DNA of 44,212 nt from an uncultured Prolixibacteraceae bacterium. Its GTDB lineage: Bacteria; Bacteroidota; Bacteroidia; Bacteroidales; Prolixibacteraceae. Both the position numbers and the translations under genes were made by a program. The stretch lies in NCBI GenBank assembly GCA_913063265.1, contig CAJXZG010000041.1:1-44212 (forward strand), in the 5' to 3' direction. The first letter of the stretch is position 1. Every line of letters starts with the position of its first letter. The notes below the pieces were generated by a model that saw nothing but the letters and a program-made list of their open reading frames with translations, searched no databases and was not told where the DNA came from. Below are positions 9,874-16,746 of the stretch, piece after piece.

Positions 9874-10527
9874 TTAAACCGAAACCCAATTGTATTTTAT
9901 CGCCGAAACTACCAGTCCTGCAATATTTTTTGCTCCCGATTTATCCAGTAGTTTTTGTTTGTAGCCTTCGGCAGTGCGAATGGAAATATCCATTTTTTTT
10001 GCAATTTCAGCATTTGAGAATTCCTTGCAGATTAATTCCAGCGCTACTAATTCGCGGTCGGTAAAATCGGGTTTAAATACATTCTCCTGCTTGTCCTTTT
10101 TGTGAAGGCTTCTCATCACCATTGCCGAAATATCTTCGGTAAAATAGAATCCGTTTATTATTACCTTTTGAATAGCCGTTTCCATTTCATCAGGGTCGGT
10201 ATTTTTGAGCAGATAACCATTTACTCCCTGACCAATTAAATGTAAAATAAATTGCTCATCGTCTTCCATGGTTAGAATCACCACTTTAATATCGGGATAC
10301 AATTCCCTGATTTGCTGATGTGCTTCTACCCCATCCATTACTGGCATACGCAAATCAAGTAAAATTAAATCGGGCAGTTTTTCCATTCCCTTTAGTAAGG
10401 TCAATAATTCCTTGCCGTTTTCAGCTTCGTTTATTTGATCCACAAAAACAAAATCTTCTAAAAGGGCAATTATTCCTTTTCTAAAAAGTTTATGATCATC
10501 GGCTATTATGATGTTTATTTTATTCAT
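9874..10527 (-). CDS. NarL/FixJ-family response regulator
   Basis: A 217-residue two-component regulator. The receiver domain (1-125) has the acidic pair D10/D11, phosphoacceptor D58 in LILLDLRMPVMDG, T86 and K108. The C-terminal LuxR-type helix-turn-helix (about 152-215) reads FTDRELVALELICKEFSNAE followed by a recognition helix around SIRTAEGYKQKLLDKSG. Phosphorylation should promote dimerisation and DNA binding. The cognate kinase is very probably the HisKA_3 kinase immediately upstream on the same strand. The two are separated by 270 bp that contain a very stable hairpin, so their expression may be uncoupled. Confidence 0.93.
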   Translation of the reverse strand: MNKINIIIADDHKLFRKGIIALLEDFVFVDQINEAENGKELLTLLKGMEKLPDLILLDLRMPVMDGVEAHQQIRELYPDIKVVILTMEDDEQFILHLIGQGVNGYLLKNTDPDEMETAIQKVIINGFYFTEDISAMVMRSLHKKDKQENVFKPDFTDRELVALELICKEFSNAEIAKKMDISIRTAEGYKQKLLDKSGAKNIAGLVVSAIKYNWVSV

Positions 10528-10550
10528 TTTATTTCACAACAATCGATAAC

Positions 10551-10730
10551 TATTGAAAAGATTCCTCGCTCCGCATCGGAATGACAGGCTTTTGTGTGTT
10601 TTTGTTTCCTGTGAGGGAGGGTTTGCCCCGGGGCCTCGGGGCCAAACCCTCCCTCACAGGAAACTCTTTCAATACTAACACTTTGTCATTCTGAACGAAA
10701 TGAAATGAAGTGAAAGAATCTTTACCAATA
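10551..10730. repeat. 180-bp palindromic element with 22-bp perfect stem
   Basis: A perfect 22-bp inverted repeat (10604-10625 and 10643-10664) continues after a 1-nt bulge into a 5-bp CCCCG/CGGGG stem with a 6-nt loop. Flanking it are weaker arms: GAATGACA at 10579-10586 pairs with TGTCATTC at 10684-10691, and the ends TATTGAAAAGATTC and GAATCTTTACCAATA are imperfect reverse complements. The whole looks like a miniature inverted-repeat element sitting between the kinase and regulator genes. As RNA it would form a stable hairpin in a kinase-regulator transcript. Confidence 0.8.
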
Positions 10731-10797
10731 TTAACTTATTATGCATTTATTGCTATTAATTTTAGTATCTATTTCTACTTTATATTTTTTAAACACA

Positions 10798-11583
10798 TCA
10801 AGCGTTCAAGCAAATCACCGCCCTAGTTCCTTTGCCCACAGTTGATTTTAATTTAAATCGTGCATCAACAATTTGAGTTCTGCTTTCGAGGTTTCGCAAC
10901 CCAAGTCCGGTAACAATTTTTTCTTCCAGTTCAAAACCTTTGCCATTATCCGATACCACAACTGCAAGATTAGCATTTCCTGAAAACCTTAGATGAATTG
11001 AAATGGTTTCGGCTTCAGAATATTTTATGGCATTATTCAATAATTCCTGAACAATACGAAAAATAGCCAGTTCCTTTTTGTTATCAAAGCGGAAATGCTC
11101 GCCTGTTTTTTTACAAACAATTTGTATTTGTCCTGCTTTATTTACCCAGTTGGCCAGTTCCTCGATAGCAAAATACAAACCCAGTTTTTCGAGCGATGGC
11201 GGTAAAAGTGCCCGCGAAATTCTTCGAACCTGGGTAATAACTTCGTCTAAATACGATTTGGTTTCGTTGGCTAAAGTTTTGGCTTTTGTTTCTTCCGATT
11301 TTTTCTCAATCCGCCCTACATTTAGTTTTACTACCGATAACATGGCCCCAACCTCGTCGTGCAAATCCTGTGCAATACGTTTACGTTCTTTCTCCTGTGC
11401 CTGAATAGTATTTTTTAATATCTCTTCCTGCTGTTCCTGTTTTATTTTGTTTACCTCGAGTTGTTTCTGAAGTAAACGTTTCTGGTAGGTAACAAAAAAG
11501 AAAAATATGGCTGCGGCGAGTAAAATCATACCCACAGTACCAATAAAATATACCAGTATTAATTGAGAATTTCCTGAATCCAC
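10798..11583 (-). CDS. Sensor histidine kinase, HisKA_3 (LiaS/NarX-type), one TM segment
   Basis: A 261-residue membrane kinase. Residues 9-33 form one TM helix after only eight outside residues. A coiled coil (about 36-68) leads into the HisKA_3 dimerisation box with phosphoacceptor His75 in ERKRIAQDLHDEVGAMLS, then the ATPase domain with N box ELLNNAIKYS, G1 box DNGKGF, GLGLRNL and GKGT. It has no periplasmic, PAS, HAMP or other input domain, so the signal probably comes through the membrane or a partner protein. The NarL-type regulator downstream is its likely substrate. Two 7-TM genes lie upstream on the same strand and are candidate partners. The start ATG at 11583 leaves just enough sequence for the TM helix. 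Confidence 0.92.
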   Translation of the reverse strand: MDSGNSQLILVYFIGTVGMILLAAAIFFFFVTYQKRLLQKQLEVNKIKQEQQEEILKNTIQAQEKERKRIAQDLHDEVGAMLSVVKLNVGRIEKKSEETKAKTLANETKSYLDEVITQVRRISRALLPPSLEKLGLYFAIEELANWVNKAGQIQIVCKKTGEHFRFDNKKELAIFRIVQELLNNAIKYSEAETISIHLRFSGNANLAVVVSDNGKGFELEEKIVTGLGLRNLESRTQIVDARFKLKSTVGKGTRAVICLNA

Positions 11584-11709
11584 TTTTTAAAATTTTCAAC
11601 CCTTTGCTAAAGTAATTAACAAAATTGTTTTTTAAGAAAATAAGGGAATTATTCTTTATTGGGGTGTTTTATTTTAATATTGAGGTTGAATAAATATTGT
11701 TTGAACCTG

Positions 11710-11859
11710 ACCACCCCAACATCGCTACGCTCCGGCACACCTCCTACAGGAGGGGAAATTTGTGCTTCAAAGTTTTTTTTGGAATATAAAACATATTATG
11801 AAATTCGAAAATTTCTCCTCCTTCAAGGAGGAGTACCCGAAGTATGAGGGGGAGGTGGT
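11710..11859. repeat. MITE-like imperfect inverted repeat
   Basis: The 52-nt ends are imperfect reverse complements: the left starts ACCACCCC and ends GGGGAAATTT, the right starts AAAATTTCTCC and ends GGAGGTGGT. Each arm contains its own small hairpin (CCTCC-TACA-GGAGG; CTCCTCC-TTCAA-GGAGGAG). Related half-copies occur near 9726-9780 and 14288-14330. There is no coding capacity between the arms. Confidence 0.65.
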
Positions 11860-11872
11860 GAAGGCAGATGTT

Positions 11873-11907
11873 TTATGCACCAAGCGGTTTGATCCGCTAG
11901 GCGCATA
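11873..11907. repeat. 35-bp palindrome, copy A of an AGCGG/CCGCT family
   Basis: Outer TTATGC/GCATAA and inner AGCGG/CCGCT arms form a near-perfect palindrome around TTTGAT. Copies in opposite orientation are seen at 14344-14370 and, more degenerate, at 14632-14651. Confidence 0.6.
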
Positions 11908-12091
11908 AAAGGATATTCCCGGAACTTCGATTTTCCAAAGTCGAAGATCGTGCCGGACTTTGGAAAGTCCGACTCCCAAAAGTATCATGCTTAAATCTGG
12001 TGAAGAAGGCGAAATGAAAAATTATGCAGATACTTATCCTCCTATTTGTTGATGATAAAAAACAACTTTGAAAAATATTTCCAATAATTTT

Positions 12092-12754
12092 TTAAGCTAT
12101 TTTGTTCTTCTCCTTTCTCCCAACCTTCCAAAATCCAACAGCAATAAATGCATAAAAAAGAATATTTACTCCAGCATAAAATAAATGGATCTTCCGGGTA
12201 AATTCCCTGTTTAATTCCCAGCTTAAATTAAACAAAGTAAAATAAAACAAGTTGGCCGAATAATAAATTAAGATGATTGTATTTATCCATATAAGTGGTT
12301 CTGCTGAGAGACTTTCAATATTTGCATCAGACAATACTTTTAAAAAATGCAAAATCGAAAAAACAATAATAATCAAAGCTCCAATTGGTGCTATTATATT
12401 TGGGAATTTCTTTAAATCCTGAATAAATAAAAGATTGAAGATTGCAATGAATATAAAAACTAAAACTGTTCCTATAATTACTCTTTTATTAATATAGTCT
12501 TTCAACAAGAAAAAATAAAACAATCCTAAAATCAAAAAAGCTAACGGAAAATAGTTGTTCCCAACCGGACTTGTATTTCGCATTCCAAATATTTTTAAAA
12601 TGTCAATCGTTATTTCTGTCAAGCAACCAAAAACCACGAATAAGAAAATGATGCGAAGAGGTTTTATTAGCTTTTTAAACCTTAATATACCAAGTATCAA
12701 TGCAGATATAAGTACTATGTTATAAATAAAATCAAGAATATTAAACAATCTCAT
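12092..12754 (-). CDS. 7-TM integral membrane protein, paralogue B
   Basis: A 220-residue hydrophobic protein with about seven predicted TM helices (near 6-25, 33-55, 66-86, 92-111, 118-140, 155-176, 188-209) and a basic tail VGRKEKNKIA, consistent with a cytoplasmic C-terminus. It is a clear paralogue of the gene just upstream: both share [FS]FG-TE, a conserved NT-P-G segment, Y-P-[AS]FL-LGLFY, K-YIN-[KR]V-IG and AEP-IW-N. I do not recognise a named family. The layout of two 7-TM genes, a kinase without an input domain, and a regulator suggests a membrane sensing role, but this is inference; transport or a structural role is equally possible. The 18-bp gap to the upstream paralogue implies co-transcription. 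Confidence 0.75.
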   Translation of the reverse strand: MRLFNILDFIYNIVLISALILGILRFKKLIKPLRIIFLFVVFGCLTEITIDILKIFGMRNTSPVGNNYFPLAFLILGLFYFFLLKDYINKRVIIGTVLVFIFIAIFNLLFIQDLKKFPNIIAPIGALIIIVFSILHFLKVLSDANIESLSAEPLIWINTIILIYYSANLFYFTLFNLSWELNREFTRKIHLFYAGVNILFYAFIAVGFWKVGRKEKNKIA

Positions 12755-12772
12755 TTCAGATAAAATTATATC

Positions 12773-13429
12773 CTATAATTTCTTTTCAACGCTTTTACTT
12801 TTTGATTGTTTCCAAAAACCAATTATAATCAAAACATAAAATAGCAAACCAACTATCCAATTAAAATAAACGGTATTTAGTGCAAATTCATTTGATACCG
12901 TAAGACTATAATTAAATAAAATGTAAAAGAAAAAATTACCGGCATGATAAAAAAGAATACCAAGATTAAACCAAATGATTGGTTCTGCCCACAACTTTTC
13001 AATTTTAGCTTCACTCATAATTTTTGCAAACAATAAAATAGAAAAAACGCATAAAATAATTGCGGATAATGCACCGGTTATATTTGCAAATTCAAATAAA
13101 CTCTGTATAAAAATTACATTTATTAGACTAAAAGTTAGAAATGCAGAAATTATCCCAATCAATACTTTTTGATTGATATAGTTTTTAAGCTGTAATCTAT
13201 AAAACAACCCAAGAAATAAGAAAGATATTGGAATATAAAAATGACCAATTGGCAAAGTATTTTTCATCCAAAAAGCCTTGTAAATACCCGTAAATAACTC
13301 AGTAAAAACGCCAAAGGAAACGAAATAGAAAATATATTTTAATTCGGAAGAAAGATGCTTATACTTTAATAATCCAATAAAAAAAGATAAATAAATAACA
13401 AAATCGTAGAATTGATTAACTACAGACAT
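12773..13429 (-). CDS. 7-TM integral membrane protein, paralogue A
   Basis: A 218-residue protein with about seven hydrophobic helices and a basic C-terminus (KQSKSKSVEKKL). It aligns along its length with the next gene downstream, so the pair arose by tandem duplication. Polar positions kept in both include the TE in FG-TE, the NT-P-G loop, LK-YIN and AEP-IW, which may mark the functional core. The ATG at 13429 gives MSVVNQFYD, 5 bp past the stop of the upstream gene. A TTG at 13438 would overlap that stop by a TTGA and cannot be excluded. Function unknown. Confidence 0.75.
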   Translation of the reverse strand: MSVVNQFYDFVIYLSFFIGLLKYKHLSSELKYIFYFVSFGVFTELFTGIYKAFWMKNTLPIGHFYIPISFLFLGLFYRLQLKNYINQKVLIGIISAFLTFSLINVIFIQSLFEFANITGALSAIILCVFSILLFAKIMSEAKIEKLWAEPIIWFNLGILFYHAGNFFFYILFNYSLTVSNEFALNTVYFNWIVGLLFYVLIIIGFWKQSKSKSVEKKL

Positions 13430-13434
13430 ATAAA

Positions 13435-14088
13435 TCAACTTGGATTATAAATGCTTCTGTCATCACAAACGGGTGGGCACATATCATTGTAGTCAAAAAC
13501 TTCTTCTTCTCCGTCACTTTCAACTGATCTGGATAAAGTTGGCTGAGCCGCACTTAGCATAACATTCATAGTTTTTGCAATACCCAGTTCAATTTTAATT
13601 TCTTCTTTGTTTTGAGCATTGAACAACTCGTGTAATTCAAATTTTGTTAACAGATAACCATTGGGGTAAATATATTGTCGGAAAGCAGCACCCTCGCCAT
13701 TTTCGTCTAATTCTCCTGCACACCATTTACGGTACAAACGAATACTTTCGATAACTTTTTGGGTATTGTCTGAGCAATTGATATTTTCTTTTTCAAGTTT
13801 AAAAACCGGGGTTTCGTAATCGGCATAAACATCGCCACTACCCAGTAAAAAGGCCGAAACCGCATAAGCGCTAAGCACATATTTTTCGCCTTCCTTTTTT
13901 TCTTCGAGCCCCAGGTATACCCGCACCCGGTTTTCGTTGTCACCAATCAGCGTTTTGTATGTTTCTTTTTGAAGAATTATTTCGGGCACTTTCAGGTTAA
14001 AACTGTGTTTGGCCTCTTCTTTAAAATTTTTTCTCCAGTTCTCGGCTTTTTTTGGGGGTAACTGATCTCTTTTTAGTTTTTGTGTCAT
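13435..14088 (-). CDS. Unknown 217-residue soluble protein, first gene of the 7-TM operon
   Basis: I do not recognise this protein. It has no signal peptide or TM helix. The N-terminus is basic (MTQKLKRDQLPPKKAENWRK), the middle is mixed alpha/beta, and the acidic C-terminal tail ends in EEEVFDYNDMCPPVCDDRSI with a CPPVC pair that could bind metal or form a disulfide. Its stop lies 5 bp before the ATG of the first 7-TM gene, so the three are probably one transcript. No frameshift or unusual base use is evident. It could be a cytoplasmic partner of the membrane proteins, by context only. Confidence 0.7.
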   Translation of the reverse strand: MTQKLKRDQLPPKKAENWRKNFKEEAKHSFNLKVPEIILQKETYKTLIGDNENRVRVYLGLEEKKEGEKYVLSAYAVSAFLLGSGDVYADYETPVFKLEKENINCSDNTQKVIESIRLYRKWCAGELDENGEGAAFRQYIYPNGYLLTKFELHELFNAQNKEEIKIELGIAKTMNVMLSAAQPTLSRSVESDGEEEVFDYNDMCPPVCDDRSIYNPS

Positions 14089-14343
14089 TTCAACTGTATT
14101 TGGTTAGTATAAAAATATACAATTTCTATGAAGAAAAAACAGTTTATGTAACATATTCGAATTGGAACTGCATAAGTATGGCTTCATGGTAAAACCTATC
14201 TGCTAAACAAAAAAATTATATTTGTTGAAACCAATACGTGCATTTTGGATAATACAAAGAATTGAGAGTTTCGAGATTGCACAATTCATTTTTTACCCCT
14301 CTGCTTTCAGCATCTCCTCTAAAGGGGAGAATTTTTTGGAATT

Positions 14344-14370
14344 ACGCCTGGCGGATTAAACCGCTTGGCA
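14344..14370. repeat. AGCGG/CCGCT palindrome family, copy B
   Basis: Reads ACGCCTGGCGGATTAAACCG then CTTGGC, the reverse complement of copy A at 11873-11907 with a few changes. A third, weaker copy C lies at 14632-14651 in the same orientation as this one. Confidence 0.55.
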
Positions 14371-14440
14371 CTTATTAATAAAGTTTGGTGAATTACAATT
14401 TTGCATTGTGGCTTTGTGGGGTGATTGACATTTAAATATC

Positions 14441-14575
14441 CTTTGCCCTTGGCTTCAGCCAAGGAATTAATTACAGAAAATACAACTGGGCTTTAGCCCT
14501 TAATTTCAAGACATTGGGTTAAAGCCCATTTTGTATTGGCATCCTAAAATCCGTCAGCTTAAGCTGACGGCAAAG
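14441..14575. repeat. Composite element of four palindromes with CTTTGCC ends
   Basis: The 135-bp element is bounded by CTTTGCC (14441-14447) and GGCAAAG (14569-14575). Inside are CCTTGGCT-TC-AGCCAAGG (14447-14464), GGGCT-TT-AGCCC (14488-14499), TGGGTT-AA-AGCCCA (14515-14528) and the perfect 20-bp palindrome CCGTCAGCTTAAGCTGACGG (14551-14570). The second and third are reverse complements of each other with one change, so they can also pair together. The plan resembles REP/BIME clusters mobilised by Y1 (RAYT) transposases; no such gene is in the window. Confidence 0.75.
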
Positions 14576-14679
14576 AATAAATACACATTTTCACACTGCT
14601 TGTAAAGCATGGCATTAAACTTTTGCCGGATTTAACCGTTTGGCGCATAATTACAAAACTGGAGGGCGAAGATGAATTC

Positions 14680-14710
14680 AAAAAAACTACCCACCGGAAA
14701 ATCCGGCGGG
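14680..14710 (-). terminator. Terminator of the His/Tyr-rich protein gene
   Basis: CCCACCGGA (14690-14698) pairs with TCCGGCGGG (14702-14710) with one mismatch around an AAA loop. On the minus strand the stem is followed by a run of seven T residues. It lies about 55 bp past the stop at 14766. Confidence 0.75.
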
Positions 14711-14765
14711 CAGTGCTGTTAACAGTAAACAGTATAACATAAGGTCAAGGTTTTCAAAACCGGTA

Positions 14766-15884
14766 TTAGTACATCATATCATCAAAATAATAGCCCTGAC
14801 TTACATAACCATCGTTAAAAGCATAATATCTTTCGGGGTAATGTACCAGTTGGAAACCATAATTACTGCGTTCGAAAAACAAGTTTCCTACCCTGAAATA
14901 CAAATAACCATTTACATAAACCCTTTCGTAATTTTGCGGAATGTAATGGAAAGTAATTCCATAAGGCACATCCACCAGCACATAACCTACACCACTTCGG
15001 TACCTGAAAAAATAACCATCGTAACAATAATATTTGACGTGATTATGTATGTAAACCGGAGGCCGGTATGCAAACCTGCGAATTACATGTCCGTAGTGGT
15101 GATGGTGGTAATAGTATTTATGATGACGGTATGCATAAGGATTGTAACATGAATAATAATGTCTCCAGCTATTATGGTTCCAGCGGTAATTTTCCCAATG
15201 GCTGTTCCAGTAATAATGGTTTTTGTTTTTATAAGAATGTCCGTAATCATAATGTTTCGATGTCCAGTATTTATTATTCCCCTTATAATGTTTATTGGGT
15301 TTGTAACGATTATCATTTGTATTATGATAATACTTTTTGGCATTATAAGATTTTGTTTCACGATTTGAATAATGCACTGTATTTGATTTATTCCTGCTAC
15401 CCGAAGTAGAATAACCGGTTGTTCGTCTGGACATAGTTGAAGAACCTGCAACTTTATTACCTGAATTCTTATTCTTTTTTACTGTTTCATTTCGTGGACT
15501 ACTATTCCCGTTTTTTCTTGCCGCATTTCTATCAGCACTCGGTTTTTTCGCATAAACCTGTTGATTTGAATAAGTGCGTTTCGAAGTGCTGTAAGCACTT
15601 TTATTCCGTGTAACTGTATTGCCTGATTTTGAATTATTATTTCTTTTAATTTCAAATTTAGTGTCAACCCTGCGGGGAGATGTTTTCGCGCGCGGTGTCA
15701 CGGTTCTGCTGGCACTTTTTTGTTCAATTTTACTCCGTGAAGTATTCCTTCTGTTTTCAACTTCGCGATTATTTTGTTGATTTGAACTACTACGTCGTTG
15801 AGCCTGTGTGGGAGTTGCCGGTATTGTAATTACTGCCGCCAGAGTTATCATCATTGCAAGCAGTCTGAATTTTTTAGTTTTCAT
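14766..15884 (-). CDS. Secreted His/Tyr/Asn-rich protein with DUF6515-like C-terminus
   Basis: A 372-residue exported protein. Residues 1-29 form a signal peptide (basic start, hydrophobic core LAMMITLAAVITI, cleavage after TQAQ or nearby). Residues 30-190 are basic and low in complexity, rich in S, N, R, K and T. Residues 190-270 are extremely rich in Tyr, His, Asn and Trp, with a cluster YYYHHHHYGH. The last 110 residues show regular YVLVDVPYGITFHYIP and VYVNGYLYFRVGNLFF repeats, typical of DUF6515-like surface domains that I recognise from pattern only. The basic and aromatic regions could bind polymer, envelope or metal; that is inference. Long frames on other strands here are composition shadows. 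It stands alone, with its own terminator. Confidence 0.8.
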   Translation of the reverse strand: MKTKKFRLLAMMITLAAVITIPATPTQAQRRSSSNQQNNREVENRRNTSRSKIEQKSASRTVTPRAKTSPRRVDTKFEIKRNNNSKSGNTVTRNKSAYSTSKRTYSNQQVYAKKPSADRNAARKNGNSSPRNETVKKNKNSGNKVAGSSTMSRRTTGYSTSGSRNKSNTVHYSNRETKSYNAKKYYHNTNDNRYKPNKHYKGNNKYWTSKHYDYGHSYKNKNHYYWNSHWENYRWNHNSWRHYYSCYNPYAYRHHKYYYHHHHYGHVIRRFAYRPPVYIHNHVKYYCYDGYFFRYRSGVGYVLVDVPYGITFHYIPQNYERVYVNGYLYFRVGNLFFERSNYGFQLVHYPERYYAFNDGYVSQGYYFDDMMY

Positions 15885-16303
15885 GACTTCTTATTTTTAG
15901 ATTTAGAAAATCTTGTTGCTAATTCTCTTTTGGCGCCTAAAAAATGATATCTGTTAAAATATAAACAAAGGTTGTGCCAAAGAATTATTTTTGCGACTTG
16001 GATTCTGAGATGAAGAATACAAAATTTTCATACACTCCTGATACACTATATTTTACATTTTATCTTTATGTTGTTTAAATCAATTTGTCAAAAGTTACTT
16101 GTATAAGGATAAATTGACAATCCACAATTTCATTACCTCGGTTCCGTCATTTGACGGATGGAAATTGTTGACCGTCAATTCATCCTTTAAGATTGAGGTA
16201 ATAATTGACTGGCAATGATTTTCAGCCTTTTATTAAAACATGTGCTTTTTAGGCTTAAATTCTGACTTCAAAAATCCCCATTTTTTATTTCGCTAATTCT
16301 GTA
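15885..16303. other. Intergenic region with nested inverted repeat
   Basis: About 430 bp between the divergent His/Tyr-rich gene and ruvX. Apart from the structured repeat at 16105-16187 and the ruvX promoter box, nothing coding or RNA-like was recognised. Confidence 0.5.
16105..16187. repeat. 83-nt nested inverted repeat
   Basis: The 27-nt arms (16105-16131 and 16161-16187) are reverse complements with four mismatches. The 29-nt spacer holds a second perfect stem, CCGTCA-TT-TGACGG (16144-16157). A third pair, ATTACCTC (16132-16139) and GAGGTAAT (16195-16202), could compete with it. There is no T-tract, so it is not an ordinary terminator. Confidence 0.7.
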
Positions 16304-16311
16304 TATTTTTG
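16304..16311 (+). promoter_or_regulatory. Candidate -7 box very close to ruvX start
   Basis: TATTTTTG matches TAnnTTTG exactly and ends 9 bp before the ruvX ATG at 16321. If used, the mRNA would be leaderless or nearly so. The -33 position has only a T run, so support is modest. Confidence 0.35.
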
Positions 16312-16320
16312 CTGCCCGAA

Positions 16321-16746
16321 ATGGCAAGAATATTATCTATCGATTATGGGAGAAAAAGAGTGGGTTTGGCAGTTACCGATCCCGGTCAGATTATTGCTAA
16401 CGGCCTGGCAACTGTTCCCACCCATACGATTTGGGATTTTCTTAAAGATTATTTCGAAAAAGAAAACGTTGAAACCGTTGTGGTGGGTTATCCCAAACAA
16501 ATGAACAACGAGGCATCGGAAGCTGTTAGGTATATCAACCCGTTTTTGAAGAGATTTCAAAAGGTTTATCCCGAAAAAAAGCTTGAAATCCTGGACGAAA
16601 GATTTACATCGAAAATGGCATTTCAAACGATGATTGACGGAGGATTAAAAAAACAACAACGGCAAAATAAAGCACTGGTGGATAAAATAAGTGCCACAAT
16701 TATTCTTCAGAATTACCTGGAGCAAAAAAGATTTAAAAACGAATGA
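16321..16746 (+). CDS. ruvX: Putative pre-16S rRNA nuclease / Holliday junction resolvase-like YqgF
   Basis: A 141-residue RNase H-fold protein of the YqgF/RuvX family, which in E. coli is linked to 16S rRNA 5'-end maturation; resolvase activity has also been proposed. The N-terminus ARILSIDYGRKRVGLAVTDP has the catalytic Asp (D8) and GRKR[VI]G signature. ETVVVGYPKQMNNEASEAVR and LDERFTSKMA carry the other conserved acidic residues. The ATG at 16321 was preferred to a TTG 12 bp upstream because the family starts just before the first beta strand. Its TGA overlaps the def ATG by four bases, so the two are translationally linked. Confidence 0.93.
   Translation: MARILSIDYGRKRVGLAVTDPGQIIANGLATVPTHTIWDFLKDYFEKENVETVVVGYPKQMNNEASEAVRYINPFLKRFQKVYPEKKLEILDERFTSKMAFQTMIDGGLKKQQRQNKALVDKISATIILQNYLEQKRFKNE

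Larger units (their letters stand above)
11584..12091. other. Intergenic repeat-bearing region
   Basis: About 500 bp between the kinase start and the upstream 7-TM gene stop. It holds a 150-bp inverted-repeat element, a 35-bp palindrome and an 11-bp inverted repeat (TTTCCAAAGTC at 11932-11942, GACTTTGGAAA at 11956-11966). Frames of 60-70 codons here are spurious. No promoter for the kinase could be fixed. Confidence 0.55.
14089..14765. other. Intergenic region with palindromic elements
   Basis: About 680 bp without a credible gene. It contains half of a CCCCTC/GAGGGG-type repeat (about 14288-14330), two copies of the AGCGG/CCGCT palindrome family (14344-14370 and 14632-14651), the four-palindrome element at 14441-14575 and the terminator of the downstream-strand gene at 14680-14710. 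Confidence 0.55.

Noticed and set aside
15068..15451. Long frames on both strands opposite or within the His/Tyr-rich gene
   Set aside because: They result from the biased codons of the real gene; their translations are repetitive and have no start context of their own.
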